Shown: in pieces, positions 9,054 to 16,881 of the stretch | Numbering within the stretch: position 1 is the first letter of the stretch | Layout of the letters: each line of letters opens with the position of its first letter | Program-made: the position numbers and the translations under genes | The notes under the pieces: generated by a model | Told to the model about the DNA's origin: nothing | What the model saw: the letters and a program-made list of their open reading frames with translations, nothing else | Database searches by the model: none | Assembly (NCBI GenBank): GCA_015351705.1 | Contig: JADIIM010000043.1 | Location: 1-64,000 of the forward strand | Origin: Aeromicrobium sp. | Lineage (GTDB): Bacteria > Actinomycetota > Coriobacteriia > Anaerosomatales > Anaerosomataceae | DNA: 64,000 bases | Direction: 5' to 3'

Positions 9054-9275
9054 TTGTCCGTTCAGTCAGGTAAGCGTACGTTCGACTCCACGTCAGCGCG
9101 GGATGCCGGGCATAAGCTCTTGGAATCTGTGGGAGTGCGCCCGATAAGGAGACAGACCTCGTCGGGCAAGAACTCCTCAGGATGGCCCTTTGGAGGGGCG
9201 ACTTGGGCGGTGCGAAGGCCGTCCCGGTGACTTCAGATCAAGCGGCGGACGCGGGCGCGCGTCCGCCGCTTCGCG
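9054..9275 (+). ncRNA. Candidate small RNA of about 220 nt, unknown type
   Basis: A promoter-like pair lies just upstream and a perfect 13-bp hairpin ends the segment, defining a transcript of about 220 nt in a 511-base gene-free stretch before the tRNA. Internal complementarity such as GGGC ... GCCC around 9110-9145 suggests folding. The length would suit a 6S-like RNA, but I do not recognise 6S, tmRNA, RNase P or SRP RNA signatures. Short open frames inside it lack ribosome binding sites and any recognisable protein. Confidence 0.35.
9241..9270 (+). terminator. Strong 13-bp hairpin ending the candidate small RNA
   Basis: AGCGGCGGACGCG (9241-9253) pairs perfectly with CGCGTCCGCCGCT (9258-9270) around a GGCG loop. 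The bases that follow (TCGCGTCCCC) are not a T-tract, so it is a strong structure but a non-classical terminator, as is frequent in GC-rich Actinomycetota. Confidence 0.45.
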
Positions 9276-9296
9276 TCCCCCCGGGCGTGAGGGTGT

Positions 9297-9302
9297 TATA
9301 CT
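9297..9302 (+). promoter_or_regulatory. -10 element of the tRNA-Ala gene
   Basis: TATACT lies 31 bases before the tRNA 5' end, implying a start near 9309 and a short 5' leader removed by RNase P. No good -35 is visible 17 bases upstream. Confidence 0.4.
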
Positions 9303-9333
9303 CTGCGCTCGGGACACCGCAGGCGGTCCTTAC

Positions 9334-9408
9334 GGGCGAGTGGCGCAACGGGAGCGCACCTGCTTTGCACGCAGGGGGTTGTCGGTTCGAATCCGATCTC
9401 GTCCACCA
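9334..9408 (+). tRNA. tRNA-Ala (anticodon TGC)
   Basis: The acceptor stem GGGCGAG pairs with CTCGTCC and contains the G3-U70 wobble that marks alanine tRNAs. The D arm uses GCGC/GCGC. The anticodon stem CCTGC/GCAGG holds the loop TTTGCAC with anticodon TGC. The T arm has GTCGG-TTCGAAT-CCGAT. The discriminator A and the 3' CCA are encoded (9405-9408). The 75-base length and complete cloverleaf indicate a functional gene. Confidence 0.93.
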
Positions 9409-9417
9409 GCGCGTAAC

Positions 9418-9459
9418 GCGGCCGGTCGCCCACTGGGGCGGTCGGCCGCTTCTGTGTTC
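9418..9459 (+). terminator. Intrinsic terminator of tRNA-Ala
   Basis: A 14-bp stem with two G-T wobbles (outer arms GCGGCCG 9418-9424 and CGGCCGC 9443-9449) closes on ACTG and is followed by the T-rich run TTCTGTGTT. It starts 10 bases after the tRNA CCA. Confidence 0.75.
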
Positions 9460-9546
9460 AGGCGCGAGCAGCGCGGGGTACGTAGACGGGGTCAGCCCGA
9501 AACGGGCACGGGTCCCGCACGGGTGCGGGGGACTGCGGAGGGTTGT

Positions 9547-10485
9547 ATGAGCACGATCGTCGAGGTGACGGGACTTCGCAAGCGGTTCGGCGACATCGTC
9601 GCCGTGGAGGACGTGTCCTTCACCATCGCCGAGGGCGAGATATTCGGGCTCCTCGGCCCCAACGGTGCGGGCAAGACCACCACCATCTCGATGGTGTCGT
9701 GTCTGCTCTCGGCAGACGCCGGGACGATCACCGTCAACGGGCACAGCACCGGGCGCGACCCCATCGGCGTCAAGCGCTCGCTCGGCGTCGTTCCCCAGGA
9801 GATCGCGCTGTACCCGACGCTCACGGCCGCAGAGAACCTCGCGTTCTGGGGCCGGATGTACGGCCTTTCGGGAGCCGACCTCAAGCGCGCGGTGGACGAG
9901 GCGCTCGAGCTCGCCGGGCTTGCCGACCGGGCCAAGGAGCGGGTGGAGACGTATTCGGGTGGCATGAAGCGGCGGATCAACATCGCGGCCGGCGTGCTGC
10001 ACACCCCGAAGGTGCTCCTGATGGACGAGCCCACGGTGGGCATCGACCCGCAGAGCCGCAACCACATCCTTGATACGGTCAAGCGGCTCAACGCCTCGGG
10101 CATGACGGTGCTCTACACGAGTCATTACATGGAAGAGGTGGAGTATCTCTGCGACCGCATCGCCATCATGGACCACGGCAAGATCATCGCCGAGGGCACG
10201 CTGAACCAGTTGCGTGACGTGGTGGGCGGGATGGATGTCGTGACCGTCAAGGTCGATGGACTGGCCGACGAGACGCTCGACGCCGCGCGCGCCATCGGCG
10301 GCGTCGAGCAACTCGATCGCACCGATGACACACTGCAGGTGCTGACCAGGAGCAGCGGCTCGATCCTCGGTGTGCTCATATCCACCCTCGAATCGGCGGG
10401 CGCGCATGTGGTGTCCGTCTCCGTCCAGGAGCCCGACCTGGAGAGCGTCTTCCTGCACCTCACCGGCAAGAGCCTCAGGGACTAG
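9547..10485 (+). CDS. ABC exporter ATP-binding subunit (ABC-2 / DRA-type)
   Basis: Cytoplasmic ATPase of 312 residues that would power the two membrane subunits encoded next. Visible motifs are Walker A GPNGAGKTT near residue 36, signature YSGGMKRR near 137, Walker B VLLMDEPTVGID near 157 and the switch His in YTSHYMEE. The C-terminal tail of about 90 residues is typical of drug or lipid exporters of the NatA/DrrA type. The ATG at 9547 follows GGAGGG (9537-9542); the frame is open upstream through the tRNA, which is not coding. Four bases separate it from the next gene, so the three genes form an operon. Substrate unknown. Confidence 0.93.
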   Translation: MSTIVEVTGLRKRFGDIVAVEDVSFTIAEGEIFGLLGPNGAGKTTTISMVSCLLSADAGTITVNGHSTGRDPIGVKRSLGVVPQEIALYPTLTAAENLAFWGRMYGLSGADLKRAVDEALELAGLADRAKERVETYSGGMKRRINIAAGVLHTPKVLLMDEPTVGIDPQSRNHILDTVKRLNASGMTVLYTSHYMEEVEYLCDRIAIMDHGKIIAEGTLNQLRDVVGGMDVVTVKVDGLADETLDAARAIGGVEQLDRTDDTLQVLTRSSGSILGVLISTLESAGAHVVSVSVQEPDLESVFLHLTGKSLRD

Positions 10486-10489
10486 CGGC

Positions 10490-11713
10490 ATGCGCGAACT
10501 CTTCACGATAGCGCGCAAAGACGCGAAGGTGATCCTGCGGGACAAGGCGGCCGTGCTCGTCATGCTCGCGATGCCGCTCGGGTTGATCTTCATCCTCGGC
10601 TCGGCGCTGGGTGGGATCGAGGAGAGCGACGCGATCGACGCGAAGGTCGCCATCGTCGACCTGGACGCGGGAGAGACCGGCGCGCTGTTCGTGGAGGCGC
10701 TCACCGGGTCCGAGGACATCGGGAACCTTTTCCGGATCGAGCTCGGTGACGACGCTGACGCCGTACGGACCGACGTGGAACGAGGCGACCTGACCGCGGC
10801 GCTTATCATCCCGCGTGACCTGACCGAGCGGATCGCCGCAGGCGAACCGGTTGCGCTCGAGGTGCTGCAGGATCCCGGCTCGCGCGTCTCGGCAGGCGTC
10901 TGGGCCGGGGTCGCGCGCGCCGCGGTCTCGGCGGCGTCATCGCAGATCGTGTTCGGGAGAGTGCTCGGCGAGGCCGTGGACGTCCCGGGCGTCGCACCGG
11001 CTCCGCCCGGGGATTCAGCGGTTCCGCCGCAGGGGGCGGGTGGCTACGTGGGGCCGACGCTGCCCATGCTCACGCTCGACATCGTGACGGTGGAGCCGGT
11101 GGAAGCAACCATCGGTACCCGCATCTCGATGATCGCCTACTACTCGGCGGGTATGACGGGCATGTTCCTGCTCTTCGGCTCGATGTTCGGCGCCTTCGCG
11201 TTCCTGAAAGAGCGGCGCGAGCAGACGCTTGCCCGCGTGCTCACGACTCCCGTGAGCAAGACGGCGGTGGTGGGGGGCAAGGCGCTCGGGGTGTTCATGA
11301 TCGGCGCCGGACAGTTCCTGGTGCTGCTACTCGGGACCACCATGCTCTTCCGCGTCGACTGGGGCGCCGACGTGGCGGCCACTGTCACTCTGGGTCTCGC
11401 CGAGGTCTTCGCGGCGGCGGGCCTGGCCATGACCCTCGCCGCTGTCGGCAAGTCCGAGCGCGCCGTCGGTGGCATCGGGCCGGCGCTCATCATGTTCTTC
11501 GCGGCCACGGGAGGCTCGATGATCCCGAGCGCCATGCTTCCAGAGTGGCTTAAGCCGCTGCAGGTCGTCTCGCCGGTGTGGTGGTCGGTGAACGGCTTCC
11601 TCGACGTGATGCAGGGCGCGACGCTCGCTGACGTGATCGGGCCGGCCGCGGCCGTTGCGGGCATCGGCGCGGTGCTGCTCGTCTTCGGCATCTGGAGGCT
11701 CGAGTACCGATGA
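10490..11713 (+). CDS. ABC-2 type transporter permease
   Basis: Membrane subunit of 407 residues. A first helix (about residues 20-42, VLVMLAMPLGLIFILGSAL) is followed by a large extracytoplasmic domain (about 45-220), then five more helices from about residue 225. The cytoplasmic segment FLKERREQTLARVLTTPVS is the coupling region usual in ABC-2 permeases. It starts 4 bases after the ATPase gene and overlaps the next permease by ATGA, so the two permeases probably form a heterodimer. Confidence 0.92.
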   Translation: MRELFTIARKDAKVILRDKAAVLVMLAMPLGLIFILGSALGGIEESDAIDAKVAIVDLDAGETGALFVEALTGSEDIGNLFRIELGDDADAVRTDVERGDLTAALIIPRDLTERIAAGEPVALEVLQDPGSRVSAGVWAGVARAAVSAASSQIVFGRVLGEAVDVPGVAPAPPGDSAVPPQGAGGYVGPTLPMLTLDIVTVEPVEATIGTRISMIAYYSAGMTGMFLLFGSMFGAFAFLKERREQTLARVLTTPVSKTAVVGGKALGVFMIGAGQFLVLLLGTTMLFRVDWGADVAATVTLGLAEVFAAAGLAMTLAAVGKSERAVGGIGPALIMFFAATGGSMIPSAMLPEWLKPLQVVSPVWWSVNGFLDVMQGATLADVIGPAAAVAGIGAVLLVFGIWRLEYR

Positions 11714-12894
11714 GGCGCATCCTCGCACTCGCCTGGCTCAACGCCATCCAGCTCCTCAGGAACCCCGGGGAGCTCGTAGGCGTGATCGGCCTCCCCATCG
11801 CACTCACGCTGTTGTTCGGCTCGGCGTTCTCCGGCCAGGGCGATCAGGCGCTCACCGTGCTGGTCGTCGATGAAGACGGGAGCGAGCGCTCGGCGCAGGC
11901 GATCGGCTTGATCGACGCCGAGCCCTCGTTCGAGACGAGCGCTGTTGCGCGTGCGGACGCCGAACGCCTGATATCGGACGGCGTCAACGGGGTCGCGGTC
12001 ATCGTTCCGGAGGGATTCGGCGACGGCCTGGGCACGGCCGAGTCCGGCGCCGCTCGGATCGAGGTGCTGCGGGACCCGGCGTCGGAGAGCGCGTTCGCGG
12101 TCATCTCGGTGGTGCAAGGCATCGGCATGCGGATGTCGGGCAACGCGTCGGCCGCCAGTGCTGTCGCCGGGCTGACCGGAGCGCCGGAGTCGTTCGACGA
12201 TGCCTACGCGCGCGCCGACGCGTTGTGGGAGCCCAAGCCGCCGGTCACCGCCGAGGGGCAGGTCGTGGTCGCATCCGAGGTGCGGGGCGACTCGGTCCTG
12301 GCCGACGGCGCAACGCTGAGCTCGATCGGCTTCACGGTCTGGTTCGTGTTGTTCATGACCTTCGGTAGCGCGGGGGGCATTCTCGAGGAGCGCGAACAGG
12401 GCACACTCAGGCGCCTGCTCGTCTCCCCGACAAGCAGGGCGACCATCCTTGCCGGCAAGGTGGCGGGGGTGCTTCTCGCCGCCGTTGCGCAGATCGTGAT
12501 CCTGGTGGCGGTCGGCGATCTGCTGTTCGGGGTCCCGTGGGGGCGTGATCCGCTGGCGGTCGCACTGGTGCTCGGCGCGTACGCGCTCGCCGGGACAGGA
12601 CTCGCGGTCCTCGTGACCGCGCTCGTGCGTTCGCGCGACCAGCTGGGCGGACTGGCACCGCTGGTCTCAACCGGCCTTGCGATGCTCGGCGGATGCCTAT
12701 GGCCGATCGAGGTCGTGAGCCCGTTCATGCAGATGATCGCGAAGCTCACCCCCACGGGATGGGCGGTCATCGGGCTCACCGATGTCGTGGCCCGCAATCA
12801 GGGCGTGGCCTCCGCGCTCCTCCCCACGGCAGTGCTGCTCGGCTTCGCTGTGGTCTCGCTCGGCATCGGTGTCCGCATGCTCAAGTTCGAGTAG
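11710..12894 (+). CDS. ABC-2 type transporter permease, second subunit
   Basis: A 394-residue paralogue of the preceding permease with the same plan: first helix near residues 20-40, a long extracytoplasmic region, then a C-terminal five-helix block. The coupling segment ILEEREQGTLRRLLVSPTS sits near residue 225. The start ATG overlaps the upstream stop by four bases, implying translational coupling. It probably pairs with the upstream permease around a shared ATPase homodimer. The substrate cannot be told from sequence. Confidence 0.9.
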   Translation: MRRILALAWLNAIQLLRNPGELVGVIGLPIALTLLFGSAFSGQGDQALTVLVVDEDGSERSAQAIGLIDAEPSFETSAVARADAERLISDGVNGVAVIVPEGFGDGLGTAESGAARIEVLRDPASESAFAVISVVQGIGMRMSGNASAASAVAGLTGAPESFDDAYARADALWEPKPPVTAEGQVVVASEVRGDSVLADGATLSSIGFTVWFVLFMTFGSAGGILEEREQGTLRRLLVSPTSRATILAGKVAGVLLAAVAQIVILVAVGDLLFGVPWGRDPLAVALVLGAYALAGTGLAVLVTALVRSRDQLGGLAPLVSTGLAMLGGCLWPIEVVSPFMQMIAKLTPTGWAVIGLTDVVARNQGVASALLPTAVLLGFAVVSLGIGVRMLKFE

Positions 12895-12900
12895 CCCAGC

Positions 12901-13818
12901 TTGAGCCGACGAACCCGCGACCACGACCCGTCCCGACCGCAACGCAGGGCCCGCTACACGACGGCGGCGGCCATCGCCGTGACGCTGCTGCTGTGGGCGT
13001 CCGCGTTCGCCGGCATCAAGGTGGGACTCGAGGGATACGGTCCCGGTGAACTGGCGCTGCTCCGCTTCGTCGTGGCGTCCGCCGTTCTCGGGATCAACGC
13101 CATCAGTACCCGCATGCGGCCACCGGCGCGCGCCGACGTCGGACGGCTCGCCCTCGCCGGGGCGCTCGGGATCACCACCTACCACGTGGCGCTGAACTTC
13201 GGTGAGATGACGGTGAGTGCCGGAGGAGCGAGCCTCATCATCGCCGCCGGCCCGGTGTTCACGGCGCTCTTTGCCCGCGTGCTGCTCAAGGAGCGCCTGA
13301 GTGCATGGGGCTGGGCCGGCATCACCGTCTCCTTCGCCGGTGTCGCGCTCATCACGCTCGGTGAGGGAGCGGGAGGGCTGCATTTCGAGCCCGGGGCCCT
13401 GCTGGTCATGGTCTCGGCCGTGGCGACGGCGCTGTACTTCATCGCCGCCAAACCGCTCCTCGGCAGGTATGGGCCGCTGGAGTTCACGACGTACATCATC
13501 TGGGCAGGCACGGTTCCGATGCTGGTCTGGGTGCCGTCACTGCTCGGTCAGATGGTGCATGCGACGCCGGAGCAAACGCTCTCGGTGGTCTATCTCGGCA
13601 TTTTCCCGGGCGCCGTCGCGTACCTCACCTGGTCATACGCGCTGGCACGGATGAGGGCGGCGCAGCTCTCGTCGTTCCTCTACCTGTCACCGGTCCTGGC
13701 GATCCTCATCGCGTTCGTGTGGATCGGTGAGGTCCCGACGGTGCTCTCGCTCGTCGGCGGTGCTATCGCCGTCGCGGGCGTCGCACTCGTGAACACACGA
13801 GGCCGGCCCGCCGAGTGA
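12901..13818 (+). CDS. EamA/DMT-family permease
   Basis: A 305-residue inner-membrane protein with about ten helices made of two EamA repeats (about residues 20-150 and 165-300), the usual drug/metabolite transporter plan. The segment [15 protein letters not shown] near residue 30 is the family's typical first helix. The start is taken as TTG 12901 because no ATG or GTG suits the beginning of the first helix, and no strong ribosome binding site is seen. It starts 6 bases after the ABC permease and may be cotranscribed. Substrate unknown. Confidence 0.88.
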   Translation: MSRRTRDHDPSRPQRRARYTTAAAIAVTLLLWASAFAGIKVGLEGYGPGELALLRFVVASAVLGINAISTRMRPPARADVGRLALAGALGITTYHVALNFGEMTVSAGGASLIIAAGPVFTALFARVLLKERLSAWGWAGITVSFAGVALITLGEGAGGLHFEPGALLVMVSAVATALYFIAAKPLLGRYGPLEFTTYIIWAGTVPMLVWVPSLLGQMVHATPEQTLSVVYLGIFPGAVAYLTWSYALARMRAAQLSSFLYLSPVLAILIAFVWIGEVPTVLSLVGGAIAVAGVALVNTRGRPAE

Positions 13819-13905
13819 GCTCCGGTGCGGTGACGCGTTCGCGTACGCCGCCGCGCATGCTATCGTCGTGACGGGCACTTCGACCCCTGACCTCGGAGGC
13901 TGCTG

Positions 13906-15930
13906 GTGTCGACCACACGAGATCTGCGATCGAAGGACTATCCGCGCAGCGGCCCGTACGCCGATGACCGAGCGCCCGCGTTTCTTGCGGCACTCGTCGA
14001 CGCTCAGCCGCTACCCGCGTTCGCGTACTCGGCCGATGGGCGGCTGATCGCGTGCGGGCGTGCGGCCGCGGCGCTGTGCGTGGGCGCTGGGACGATCGGC
14101 CCTCGCGTGCTTGCAGACGACGGTACCGACCTTTGGACGATCGTCTCGGGGCGCAGTGAAGAGGCAGACCCGCTGTACGAGCTCAAGGTCCCGCTGCGCA
14201 CCGCGTCGAGTGAGACCACGGACGCCACCCTGGCGGTCATCCCACTTCGCGGCCGGGGCGGCACGCTCGGAGGAGCCCTCGTCATAGTCACCGGACTGTC
14301 GGACGTGGGCTACCGGGAGGTCTCGGCATCACGTCGCGCCGAGTGGTCAGGCGAGGGCGTGTTCGAGCGGCTGGTGGCGGACCTCGGGGCGCTCACCGGG
14401 GCCGACTGTGTCTGCCTTGCCGAGGTGGTCGACCCCGATGATGATCGGGCCGGGGCTCCGCTGATCGCGGTCTGGGAGCGTGGGCGGGGCCGCCAGGCAC
14501 CGATCGCATCGTATCCCGCAGTCGGGCCCGCGCTGGTCAGGACGCTCAAGGGCAGACATGGCGTCACGGTCGTCGACGCGGGACCCGACGCGCTCTCACC
14601 GGACCAGCGATGGGTGAGCAAGGGCCTGCGGTCGATGGCGTGTGCGAGCGTTCGCAGCGCAGACGGACGACCGCTCGGTGCGCTGGCTGCGCTGTGGCGC
14701 AGCGCACCGAGTGACCTCACGGGCATCCAGGCGGCTGTGGAGATCGTGGGCTTTGAGATCGCGGGGCTGCTGTGTCGGCTGGTGACGGAGCAGGAGCTCA
14801 AGGAGGCCGAGCAGCGCTACGGGGCGGTCTACGAGGGCAGCGCGACGCCCATCATCCTCATCGATCCGGGCACCACGCAGATCGTCGACGCCAACCCCGC
14901 GGCATGCTCGTTCTACGGCATCCCGCACGCCGAGATCGTGACGATGAGCGTCATACAACTCGATGCGCTGTCCCCGGACGGTGTGCAACGGGAACTCGCG
15001 CGAGCGCTCGACGGCAGCCGGTCGCGCTTCGCAGGAAAGCACCGCGCGGCCGATGGCGCGATCCGCGACGTCGAGGTCAGCACCGGTGTCATCACCGTCG
15101 CCGGCCGCCGTCTGCTCTACGGCATGCTCAACGACATCACCGAGCGCCTCCGCATGGAAGCGGCCATCGAACGCCAGCAGCGCGACCTCGAGACCACCGT
15201 CGCGCAGCGCACGGAGGACCTCATGCGTGCCAACGCCGAGCTGCAGCAGGCGACCATCGTCCGCGACATGGTCCTCGCTAGCCTGAATCGCGAGGTACGC
15301 ACATCCCTGCAGACGATCACCGGGTTCACGGAGATCATCCTAGGCGGCGAGGCCGGCAGTCTTACCGAGGAGCAGGAACGACAGCTCTCAATGGTCCTCG
15401 ATGCGGGCCAGCACCTCGGCACCTTCCTCGGTGGTCTGGCCGAGTCGAGTCGGGATGACGATGCCGAGGCGCGCATCGATGTGGAGAAGTCCGACCTGGT
15501 GGCGCTCGTCGAGTCGGTCGTGTTCGGGCTCGCCTCGTTCGCCGCCGACAAAGGGCTGGAGCTGGCGGTCGTCGCCGACGAGCGGCCAGTGATCGCGGAG
15601 ACCGATCGTTACAAGGTGCAGAAGATCCTCCTGAACCTGCTCTCGAACGCGATCCGTCATACCGATCGCGGCGCCGTGACCGTGACGGTCATGCCCGACG
15701 GGCCGGACGGCAGCATGATCTCGGTCGCCGACACGGGGCCGGGCATTCCTCAGGAGCGCCTCGAGACACTGTTCGCCGATGCGGGTGATCGCGAGGGCGT
15801 CTCCGGTCTGACGCTGTCGACCAGTCGGCAGGCAGCAGAGGCGATCGGGGCTTCGATAGAGGTGGAGAGCGCCCCCGGTCACGGCACGATCTTCACAGTG
15901 TGGCTGCCCAACCATGGGAGCGCACGATGA
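13906..15930 (+). CDS. PAS/GAF histidine-kinase-like protein without phospho-accepting His
   Basis: Soluble signalling protein of 674 residues. Order: PAS-like region (about 25-125), GAF-like region (about 150-290), clear PAS domain (about 305-415), coiled coil (about 418-450), dimerisation/H-box region (about 455-520) and ATPase domain (about 560-670). The ATPase domain has the N-box NLLSNAIRHT and DTGPGIP, but its G2 region is weak. Where kinases have SHELRTPL this protein reads LNREVRTSL, so residue 461 is Asn instead of His. It may bind ATP or a ligand yet should not autophosphorylate in the usual way. GTG 13906 follows CGGAGG. No response regulator is adjacent. Confidence 0.88.
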   Translation: MSTTRDLRSKDYPRSGPYADDRAPAFLAALVDAQPLPAFAYSADGRLIACGRAAAALCVGAGTIGPRVLADDGTDLWTIVSGRSEEADPLYELKVPLRTASSETTDATLAVIPLRGRGGTLGGALVIVTGLSDVGYREVSASRRAEWSGEGVFERLVADLGALTGADCVCLAEVVDPDDDRAGAPLIAVWERGRGRQAPIASYPAVGPALVRTLKGRHGVTVVDAGPDALSPDQRWVSKGLRSMACASVRSADGRPLGALAALWRSAPSDLTGIQAAVEIVGFEIAGLLCRLVTEQELKEAEQRYGAVYEGSATPIILIDPGTTQIVDANPAACSFYGIPHAEIVTMSVIQLDALSPDGVQRELARALDGSRSRFAGKHRAADGAIRDVEVSTGVITVAGRRLLYGMLNDITERLRMEAAIERQQRDLETTVAQRTEDLMRANAELQQATIVRDMVLASLNREVRTSLQTITGFTEIILGGEAGSLTEEQERQLSMVLDAGQHLGTFLGGLAESSRDDDAEARIDVEKSDLVALVESVVFGLASFAADKGLELAVVADERPVIAETDRYKVQKILLNLLSNAIRHTDRGAVTVTVMPDGPDGSMISVADTGPGIPQERLETLFADAGDREGVSGLTLSTSRQAAEAIGASIEVESAPGHGTIFTVWLPNHGSAR

Positions 15931-15998
15931 GGGCGGGGGAGCCGTCGGTCAAGGCGTGCATGTGCGCGTTCGTTGCTGCTCGCGTGTAGGCCGCCCGA

Positions 15999-16832
15999 TC
16001 ACCCGCCGAGCGTGACCGCTCCGTTCGCCCTGTCCGCGAGAGAGAGCGCATCGATCGGACATGCCGAGCGGCAGATGCCGCACCCGTAGCAGGCGTCCCG
16101 GTCGATCTCGGCCACGCCGGTGCCGTCCAGACGTGCGGCGGAGAACGGGCAGCGCTCGACACACGCTCCGCACCCGCTGCAGCTGGAGTGGTCGACGACC
16201 GCACGGTACTCTCCTCGCCACATCGTGCGGTGCCCCCACTCGAGCGTGGTGCGCATCGCCATGCAGCCACTCGACAGGTCGCAGTTGCATATCGCCGCGA
16301 TGAACGGCGTCTTGAAGGTCCACACCGAGTGCATGAGTCCTTCTGTCTCGGCCCGCTCGAGTACAGCCATGGCCTGAGCGCGATCGAGCTGCTGGAGCAC
16401 TGAGACATCGGGCCCGCCGAGGTAGCCGGAGAACGCCTCGGCGAGCACGTCGTCGACCGGTCTGACGGTCACCGCCAGGCAGTAGCCGCGCTCGGGGGTG
16501 CCGGCGAAATGCCTGCACACGCATGGCAGCTGCACGATCGATGTGGCGATATCGAAGATCCGGGCGCACTCCTCGATCGGAACGGGCTGCCCGAAATGGT
16601 CTCGCTGCTGGCGCTTGGCGGTGAGCGCGTGGAATGCCCCACGTATCGGGGCGGGTGCCGCGGCCACGGCGTCGAGCAGGCGGACGTTGCGGCTCATGCG
16701 GGCGTCGAACCCCTGCACGAAGTCGATGAGATACTCCCGGCGTTCAAGATCGTGGGAGAGGTCGACCGCATAGTTGCTGGCCTGCAGATACCACTTCCGG
16801 CCGTCGCCGTGTTGTACGCAGAACTCGCACAC
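15999..16832 (-). CDS. 4Fe-4S dicluster ferredoxin-domain protein
   Basis: A 277-residue cytoplasmic iron-sulfur protein. The C-terminus carries two 4Fe-4S motifs, CSGCGACVERCP and CYGCGICRSACP (about residues 215-260). The first 200 residues contain further Cys groups (CEFC at residue 2, CVCRHF, CNCDLSSGC) and resemble no enzyme I can name. GTG 16832 follows GGAGG. It lies 49 bases after the last antiporter-like gene in the same direction, so it is probably the distal gene of that operon and a candidate electron carrier or redox sensor for it. Confidence 0.85.
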   Translation of the reverse strand: MCEFCVQHGDGRKWYLQASNYAVDLSHDLERREYLIDFVQGFDARMSRNVRLLDAVAAAPAPIRGAFHALTAKRQQRDHFGQPVPIEECARIFDIATSIVQLPCVCRHFAGTPERGYCLAVTVRPVDDVLAEAFSGYLGGPDVSVLQQLDRAQAMAVLERAETEGLMHSVWTFKTPFIAAICNCDLSSGCMAMRTTLEWGHRTMWRGEYRAVVDHSSCSGCGACVERCPFSAARLDGTGVAEIDRDACYGCGICRSACPIDALSLADRANGAVTLGG

Positions 16833-16881
16833 CGTGGCCCTCCTTGCCGCGAAGACGGCCCCAGCGTAGCACGGCGCAGCG

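Noticed and set aside
9009-9230. 73-residue open frame between the selenoprotein gene and the tRNA
   Set aside because: No ribosome binding site, no recognisable family, and it overlaps the candidate small RNA promoter.
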